In this document: positions 58,648 to 64,000 of the stretch, piece after piece
How the letters are laid out: the number at the start of each line of letters is the position of its first letter
Position numbering within the stretch: position 1 is the stretch's first letter
Origin: JACCZX01 sp038216465
Lineage (GTDB): Bacteria > Pseudomonadota > Gammaproteobacteria > Burkholderiales > Burkholderiaceae_F
Assembly: GCA_038216465.1 (NCBI GenBank)
Contig: JBBQQC010000015.1
Span: 1-64,000, forward strand
Length of the DNA: 64,000 nucleotides
Reading direction: 5' to 3'
Position numbers and translations under genes: made by a program
Notes under the pieces: model-generated
The model's database searches: none
What the model was told of the DNA's origin: nothing
What the model saw: the letters and a program-made list of their open reading frames with translations, nothing else

Positions 58648-59772
58648 TTAGACGCCTACGGCGAACAAGCGCTGATGCTCTTTGATCGCGTATCGATCGG
58701 TCATGCCCGCCACATAGTCAGCGATCACGCGTGGAGCGTTGCCGACTGCGCGTTTCTGGTGATCTATCGGTAACAACCGCGGCTCATCGAGAAAAGCCGT
58801 GAACAGCTCAGCCACGATACGGCGTGCTTTGGCCGACATGCGCATCACGCGGTGGTGGCGATAAAGCTCGTCGTGCAAAAACAACTTGAGCGCATCGGCG
58901 TCGCGCCGCACGGCCGGTGAAAAGGCGGCCAGCGGCGGGGCGGCACGTACGTCGTCGATACCGGCAGGGCTGGCGTCCGCGACGCGGCGGCGAGTTTCCT
59001 CTGTCAAGTCCAGCACCAGCGTGTTGATGATGCTGCGGACTGTTTCGTTGATCATGCGTCGCTCTGTCAGCGCAGAATGCTGACCACGCACCGCCGCCGA
59101 GTGCCGCGCAAAGATCGGCACCTGCTCGAGCTGAAACAGGTGCAGCAGACCCGACCGCAAGCCGTAATCGATATCGTGATTGCTATACGCAATCTCGTCG
59201 GCCAGATTGATAACCTGCGCTTCGAGGCTGGGCTGCCGCTTCGCGAGAAACCGTTCGCCTACGTCACCCAGTTCACGCGCGTGCTTGGCCGAGCAACGTT
59301 TCAGAATTCCTTCCCTCGTCTCAAAGGTGAGATTGAGGCCGTCGAACGCCGCGTATCTTTCTTCCAGCTTGTCGACCACGCGCAGTGACTGCAGGTTGTG
59401 CTCGAAGCCGCCGTACGGTTTCATCGAAGCATTCAACGCATCCTGGCCGGCATGCCCGAACGGGGTGTGCCCAAGATCGTGCGCAAGCGCAATCGCCTCG
59501 ACCAAGTCTTCATTCAGTCGCAGGTTACGTGCGACCGTGCGGCCGATCTGTGCCACTTCCAGCGAGTGCGTCAGCCGAGTCCGAAACAGATCGCCTTCGT
59601 GGTTGACGAAGACTTGTGTTTTGTACTCCAGCCGCCTGAAGGCGGTTGAATGAATGATGCGATCGCGATCGCGCTGGAAGTGTGTCCTGCCGACCGGATC
59701 GGCCTCGGCGTGGCGACGGCCGCGCGATCGGTCGGGGTGTGCAGCGTACGGTGCCAGCCCAGCGTCAGTCAC
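58648..59772 (-). CDS. dgt: Deoxyguanosinetriphosphate triphosphohydrolase-like protein
   Basis: HD-domain enzyme that cleaves dNTPs to deoxynucleosides and triphosphate. The 374-aa protein belongs to the short dGTPase-like class. Metal ligands are in R-L-T-H-S-L-E-V and [11 protein letters not shown], with a later D-E-I-A-Y-S-N-H-D. The start is GTG at 59772, overlapping the aroB stop as GTGA; an upstream open frame is antisense-like sequence inside aroB. Confidence 0.93.
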   Translation of the reverse strand: MTDAGLAPYAAHPDRSRGRRHAEADPVGRTHFQRDRDRIIHSTAFRRLEYKTQVFVNHEGDLFRTRLTHSLEVAQIGRTVARNLRLNEDLVEAIALAHDLGHTPFGHAGQDALNASMKPYGGFEHNLQSLRVVDKLEERYAAFDGLNLTFETREGILKRCSAKHARELGDVGERFLAKRQPSLEAQVINLADEIAYSNHDIDYGLRSGLLHLFQLEQVPIFARHSAAVRGQHSALTERRMINETVRSIINTLVLDLTEETRRRVADASPAGIDDVRAAPPLAAFSPAVRRDADALKLFLHDELYRHHRVMRMSAKARRIVAELFTAFLDEPRLLPIDHQKRAVGNAPRVIADYVAGMTDRYAIKEHQRLFAVGV

Positions 59773-60845
59773 ACAAATCCGCCGGCGGTAAGCGCCTGCA
59801 ACAACACCGGTTGCGCAACGGTGCGCAGCGATGCGCGACCAATGCGGTCCAGCACGATGAAACGCATCTTCCCGCCGTCGGTCTTCTTGTCGCCACGCAT
59901 GGCTTCGACCGCGCTCAGTGACGACAGGCCGTCGACGCGCGTCGGAAGCCCCGCGCGTAGCACGGCCGACTCGATCGTTTTTACATCGGCTGGCGCCAGC
60001 GATCCAAGCAGACGCGACAGCTCGGCCGCCAGAACAAGACCGCAACCGACGGCTTCACCGTGCAGCCAGCGTGTGTAGCCCGTCATCGCTTCGATCGCAT
60101 GCCCGAATGTGTGGCCGAGATTAAGCAGCGCACGCTCGCCGGCTTCGCGCTCGTCGCGCGCGACAATCGATGCCTTGATTTCGCACGATCCAGCAATCGC
60201 GTCGGCGAGCGCGAACGCGTCGTGAGCCCGCAACGCCTCGATCGAGGCAACCATGCGTTCGAAGTAATCAGGGTCTGCCACCAGACCATGCTTGAGTATT
60301 TCGGCGAGGCCGGCCGATAGCTCGCGCGCCGACAGCGTTTTTAAAGTGTCGGTGTCGCTGACGACCGCAGACGGTTGATGAAACGCGCCGATCATGTTCT
60401 TGCCGACCGGATGGTTGATACCGGTCTTGCCGCCGACCGACGAGTCGACCTGCGCCAGCAGTGTCGTCGGAACCTGCACATGGCGCACGCCACGCATGTA
60501 GATCGAGGCAGCGAAGCCCGCGACATCGCCGACCACGCCACCGCCGAGTGCAACAACAATTGCACGACGATCGGACCGCGCCCTGACCATCACATCCAGT
60601 ACCTGCGACACCGAAGACCAGTTCTTATGCTGCTCGCCATCAGGAAGAACAACGAAGGCAGTTAACGCGCTGCTCAATGCACTCTTAATACGCTGGGCAT
60701 AAAGTGGCCCGACAACGTCGTTGGTGACGACCGTGATCGAGGTCGGCGCCAGCGGCGCTACGAACTCGTCAAGGCGATCAATCAACCCGCTTCCGATAGC
60801 GATCGGATACGAACGGTGCCCCAGATTGACGGTGATGCAGCGCAT
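59769..60845 (-). CDS. aroB: 3-dehydroquinate synthase
   Basis: Second step of the shikimate pathway, a NAD- and metal-dependent cyclisation of DAHP. The 358-aa protein has [37 protein letters not shown] and the metal ligands in [10 protein letters not shown]. It lies 37 bases after aroK. Confidence 0.98.
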   Translation of the reverse strand: MRCITVNLGHRSYPIAIGSGLIDRLDEFVAPLAPTSITVVTNDVVGPLYAQRIKSALSSALTAFVVLPDGEQHKNWSSVSQVLDVMVRARSDRRAIVVALGGGVVGDVAGFAASIYMRGVRHVQVPTTLLAQVDSSVGGKTGINHPVGKNMIGAFHQPSAVVSDTDTLKTLSARELSAGLAEILKHGLVADPDYFERMVASIEALRAHDAFALADAIAGSCEIKASIVARDEREAGERALLNLGHTFGHAIEAMTGYTRWLHGEAVGCGLVLAAELSRLLGSLAPADVKTIESAVLRAGLPTRVDGLSSLSAVEAMRGDKKTDGGKMRFIVLDRIGRASLRTVAQPVLLQALTAGGFV

Positions 60846-60882
60846 GCAACAGTTTAAGTCGTTGATCGCCGCTGTCCGGAAA

Positions 60883-61425
60883 TCAACCGCTTCGAATGGC
60901 GATCGCCTTTAGCTGTGGATGCTCGAGCAGCCTGGATACCAGCCTGCGCGGGTTCGACGCGGCCGACTGGAAAACGAGGTGCGCCGCCTTTTCGTACAGT
61001 GGTTCGCGCTCTGCCAGCAATTGTTCAATCCGTACGCGCGGATTGGGGGTTTGCAACAGCGGCCGCGAGCGATCCTGGCGCGTGCGCCGGAAAATTTCAT
61101 CGACAGTCGCACGCAGATAGATGACCAGGCCACGCTCTCGCATCGACTGCGCCAGCTGTTCGTCAAGAACGGCCCCGCCGCCTGTCGCCAGCACGATTTC
61201 TGCGCGTTGCGTCAATTCCTTCAGAAGCGCGACCTCGCGGCGGCGAAATCCGGGCTCCCCTTCGATTTCGAAGATCGTCGGGATCGGAACCCCGCTGCGC
61301 GCTTCCAGCTCGCGATCAGCGTCGACAAAGTCGTAGTTCAGGTGCTGCGCCAGCAGGCGCCCGACCGTTGATTTGCCGGCAGCCATCATGCCGATCAGAA
61401 AAACGGAACGCGGGTCGGTTTGCAT
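60883..61425 (-). CDS. aroK: Shikimate kinase
   Basis: Phosphorylates shikimate with ATP. The 180-aa P-loop kinase has G-M-M-A-A-G-K-S-T (Walker A), D-A-D-R-E-L-E as the DxD motif, the shikimate-binding G-F-R-R-R-E and the A-T-G-G-G-A-V loop. It heads aroK-aroB-dgt; a terminator upstream separates it from the pil genes. Confidence 0.97.
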   Translation of the reverse strand: MQTDPRSVFLIGMMAAGKSTVGRLLAQHLNYDFVDADRELEARSGVPIPTIFEIEGEPGFRRREVALLKELTQRAEIVLATGGGAVLDEQLAQSMRERGLVIYLRATVDEIFRRTRQDRSRPLLQTPNPRVRIEQLLAEREPLYEKAAHLVFQSAASNPRRLVSRLLEHPQLKAIAIRSG

Positions 61426-61453
61426 ACTCTTACAACGTCATCGGCACTGCCGG

Positions 61454-61483
61454 AAAAAAAAGAGCCGCGCAAGCGGCCCTTTT
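61454..61483 (-). terminator. Intrinsic terminator after pilQ
   Basis: On the minus strand, AAAAGGGCCGC, loop TTGC, GCGGCTC with one G-T pair, ending in eight thymines. It begins 15 bases after the pilQ stop and ends the pil transcript before aroK. Confidence 0.88.
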
Positions 61484-61498
61484 GATTGCACGCCAACC

Positions 61499-63679
61499 TC
61501 AACGCATTGCAGCGTTGACGCGCTCGGACAGAACGCGAGGCGTGATGAAGATGATCAGCTCGGTTCGATCGTTGACGGAAGCCGTGTTTTTGAAGAGGTT
61601 GCCGACCACCGGGAGGTCGCCCAGCACAGGAATTTTGGTGACCGTCGTGCGATCGGTTTGCTCGTAGATGCCACCCAGCACAACCGTCCCACCGTTTTCC
61701 ACCAGCACCTGCGTCTGCACATTTTTGGTGTCAATGGCGGGCCCCGCGGAGGTGTCCACGCCACGGCTGTCCTTGTTGACCCGGACATCGAGGAAGATCG
61801 CGCCTTCCGGGGTGATCTGCGGCGTGACTTCGAGCTTCAAAACCGCCTTACGGAACGCGACCGAAGTAGCGCCGCTGGACGTGGCCTGCTGGTACGGAAT
61901 CTCCGTACCCTGCTCGATGGTTGCCTTGACCTTGTCGGCTGTCACAACGCGCGGGCTGGAAATGATCTTGCCTCTGCCGTCGGCCTCCAGCGCGTTCAGC
62001 TCGAGGTTGATCAGGCGCGTCAGGCTGCTATTGAACAGGGTCAAATTAAACGCGCCGGGATTGAAGCCGCCAAGGCCGGCCGCCGGAAGATTGACGTTAT
62101 TCAGATTGCTCACTGGGATGGGCCCAAACGTGCCGCCGCCGGTGCCACCCGTCGTACTCGAAGGCGGCAGTGTTCCCGGCAACGCATTGCCGCCGCCCAC
62201 CGTTGCTTCGCTGGTCACGCGGTTAAAGCCGAAACGCACACCGAGATTGCGGCTGAACCGATCATCGGCCTCAACGATCCGCGCTTCGATTAAAACCTGA
62301 GGCACGGGAATGTCGATCCGCTGCAATAGGCGGCGCACGTCTTCGAGCCGGGCCGTCGTGTCCTGCACGAAAATCTGGTTGGTGCGCGCATCGACGGCAA
62401 CGCTGCCACGCTTCGAAATCAGGCGCTGCTTTTCGTCGCTCAACAGCTTGCGCACGTCCTCGGCCTTCTGATAGTTGACGACGAAAGCCTCCGAGCGCAG
62501 CGGCTCCAGATCGGCAATCTGATTGCGCGCCTCAAGCTCGAGCTTTTCCTTGGCGGCGATTTCGTCACGCGGTGCGACCAGCACGACGTTGCCGTTCTTG
62601 CGCATGTCCAGGCCCTTGCTCTGCAGGATGATGTCGAGCGCCTGGTCCCACGGAACGTCTTTTAGCCGCAAAGTGATGGTGCCGCCGACAGAATCGCTGG
62701 TAATAATGTTTAGATTGGTGAAGTCGGCAATCACCTGCAGCAGCGAGCGGACGTCGACGTTCTGGAAGTTCAGCGACAGGCGCTCGCCTTGATAACCCTG
62801 GCGCGTCCCTTGGAACAAGCGCGTCGGATCTTCGCGTACCGGGCGCACCTCAAGCACGAAGCGCGTGTCGCTCTGATAGGCGTTGTGCTCCCATACACCG
62901 CGCGGCTCGACCACCAACCGCGCGTTATTGCCTTGCTGGCTTGCGGTCAGCTGCGCTACTGGTGTTGCAAAGTCGGACACATCGAGTCGGCGCTTGAGGC
63001 TATCGGGCAGCGTCGTGTTCTGGAAGTCGACGATGACGCTGTTCCCCTGCTGCCGGATATCGACGTTGGTGTTCGGATCGGAAAGGTCGACAACGACCCG
63101 GCCCTCGTTCTCCCCACCGCGGCGAAAGTCGATGCCGCGCAGAGTGCGGCTACCGGTGTAGGCCGCCGGGCCCGCGGTTACCGGCGCGGCACCCGATGGC
63201 GAGGCTTGCGCTGTCGTCGCCGCACCCGGCGGCGGGCGGAACGTGCTGGTATCAGCCGCTCCACCGAGCGCGATCAGCACGCGCTTGCCTTCGACCGTCA
63301 CCGTATGCGTCAGCGGCCGCTTGAGGTTCACAACCACGCGCGAGCGTCCTCCCGCTTGCACGACGTTGACCGAGCGCACATCGCCCTGGTTCAACTCAAC
63401 CATGTTCTTGCCAAGCCCGTTAACGGTCGCCGGCATGTCAAGCGCAACGCGCGCTGGATTGGCCACCGAGAAGCTGGCGGGAACTCCTTGCGGTGCATTT
63501 TTCAACTCGATGCTGACCACCACGCCCGTGCTCGTTTGCACTGCGTCGACGCGTTCGATCGCATTGCCGGGATCGCCGGCAGCGGTTTGTGCTGAAGCCA
63601 CGGTCGCGGTTGCAATCAAGCCCAGCACCGCCGCCAATCGCGACAAGCACACGGCCACCTTTTGGACACAGACACTCAT
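61499..63679 (-). CDS. pilQ: Type IV pilus secretin PilQ
   Basis: Outer-membrane gated ring through which the type IV pilus passes. The 726-aa protein has a signal peptide ending A-S-A-Q, two AMIN peptidoglycan-binding domains (about 35-115 and 175-270), an STN domain (about 305-360), secretin N-domain (A-E-D-V-R-K-L-L region, about 370-440) and the C-terminal secretin beta barrel with V-T-P-Q-I-T-P-E-G and G-G-I-Y-E. A Gly/Pro-rich loop lies before the barrel. The start at 63679 overlaps the pilP stop in ATGA and excludes a 24-residue upstream reading. Confidence 0.96.
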   Translation of the reverse strand: MSVCVQKVAVCLSRLAAVLGLIATATVASAQTAAGDPGNAIERVDAVQTSTGVVVSIELKNAPQGVPASFSVANPARVALDMPATVNGLGKNMVELNQGDVRSVNVVQAGGRSRVVVNLKRPLTHTVTVEGKRVLIALGGAADTSTFRPPPGAATTAQASPSGAAPVTAGPAAYTGSRTLRGIDFRRGGENEGRVVVDLSDPNTNVDIRQQGNSVIVDFQNTTLPDSLKRRLDVSDFATPVAQLTASQQGNNARLVVEPRGVWEHNAYQSDTRFVLEVRPVREDPTRLFQGTRQGYQGERLSLNFQNVDVRSLLQVIADFTNLNIITSDSVGGTITLRLKDVPWDQALDIILQSKGLDMRKNGNVVLVAPRDEIAAKEKLELEARNQIADLEPLRSEAFVVNYQKAEDVRKLLSDEKQRLISKRGSVAVDARTNQIFVQDTTARLEDVRRLLQRIDIPVPQVLIEARIVEADDRFSRNLGVRFGFNRVTSEATVGGGNALPGTLPPSSTTGGTGGGTFGPIPVSNLNNVNLPAAGLGGFNPGAFNLTLFNSSLTRLINLELNALEADGRGKIISSPRVVTADKVKATIEQGTEIPYQQATSSGATSVAFRKAVLKLEVTPQITPEGAIFLDVRVNKDSRGVDTSAGPAIDTKNVQTQVLVENGGTVVLGGIYEQTDRTTVTKIPVLGDLPVVGNLFKNTASVNDRTELIIFITPRVLSERVNAAMR

Positions 63680-64000
63680 CGCTTGCTCCCTTGTTGCCCG
63701 GCTTTCTGGGCGGCTTCCTGCAGTTCCAGCTTGGTAGGCCTTTCGATCCATTCGCCGGCGGCGTCCTGGACGATTTCTTTCAAATCGACTTCGGTCTCGG
63801 AAATCTTGGTGACCAGGCCGAAGTTTTGTCCCATGTAGTTGCCGCGCCGGATCATGAAGGTTTGTCCCGCAGCATCAATAAGGGCCACCTGGTTGCCCGC
63901 CTGGCGCAAAGTCCCGACCATCTTTAACTGGTCCAGCGGATACCCTTCGAGCATTTCACGGCGACGATCCAGATCGGGCCGGATCGAACTCGTGCTCGAT
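63676..64000 (-). CDS. pilP: Type IV pilus lipoprotein PilP (5' part missing)
   Basis: C-terminal 107 residues of the PilP lipoprotein, which links the PilNO inner-membrane complex to the PilQ secretin. The visible part has R-P-D-L-D-R-R-R-E-M-L-E-G-Y-P-L-D, V-G-T-L-R-Q and the beta-domain Y-M-G-Q-N-F-G-L-V-T-K-I, then a Gln/Ala-rich end. The open frame runs out of the window with no start codon in the final 46 bases, so the gene continues to the right, probably with pilO and pilN beyond. Confidence 0.93.
   Translation of the reverse strand, partial: SSTSSIRPDLDRRREMLEGYPLDQLKMVGTLRQAGNQVALIDAAGQTFMIRRGNYMGQNFGLVTKISETEVDLKEIVQDAAGEWIERPTKLELQEAAQKAGQQGSKR

Overview
The window is a GC-rich chromosomal stretch that reads as a betaproteobacterium, most likely Burkholderiales. 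The evidence is gene order: hemA-prfA-prmC-grxD-ubiX; a long same-strand block mla(FEDACB)-ABC-bolA-murA-hisGDCBHAFIE-hinT-tatABC; petABC-sspAB; and pilPQ-aroKB-dgt-gltBD. These are housekeeping neighbourhoods of that group. A short-form HisG (219 aa), a three-subunit bc1 complex and a type IV pilus secretin fit the same assignment. No rRNA, IS element, complete prophage or CRISPR array was found, and no gene-free stretch exceeds 300 bases.

Region by region: (1) 1-5002 is accessory in character. It holds a peptide-type ABC transporter (permease cut by the window edge, Tat-exported binding protein), a divergent arginase-fold protein and an amidase. It ends at a 52-base 3' fragment of a tRNA-Phe gene preceded by short repeats, which looks like the scar of a tRNA-targeted integration. 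(2) 5049-9143 has a VOC protein, then a multi-sensor histidine kinase with its single-domain response regulator. The kinase carries a stub of a CheB domain and seems to be a CheB-CheR-kinase fusion that lost both enzymes. (3) 9194-17216 is a second peptide-type ABC transporter whose last ATPase gene is broken by an in-frame TAG, translationally chained to an N-formylglutamate amidohydrolase-like and an AstE/AspA-like deacylase. (4) 17213-22238 is the hemA to ubiX core block. (5) 22430-28627 is a signalling cluster: two diguanylate cyclases, a KaiC-like double ATPase overlapping an unrecognised 141-aa gene and abutting a hybrid histidine kinase, and a Crp/Fnr regulator. (6) 28813-33821 has a cold-shock gene, tRNA-Thr(TGT), sspBA, petCBA and mscL. 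(7) 33951-51740 has an HtrA protease facing the long minus-strand block for outer-membrane lipid transport, peptidoglycan, histidine and Tat export. (8) 51910-64000 holds glutamate synthase (gltB, a small membrane-protein gene, gltD), dgt, aroB, aroK, pilQ and the 3' part of pilP.

Functional links: Tat export (tatABC) is needed by the Rieske protein encoded nearby and by the first binding protein. GltBD supplies glutamate for the his pathway. AroK/AroB feed aromatic amino acid synthesis. The KaiC-like/kinase pair, two GGDEF proteins and the Crp-like regulator suggest a local signal-integration hub, the least understood part of the window. Large open frames opposite most genes are GC-rich shadows and were left out.
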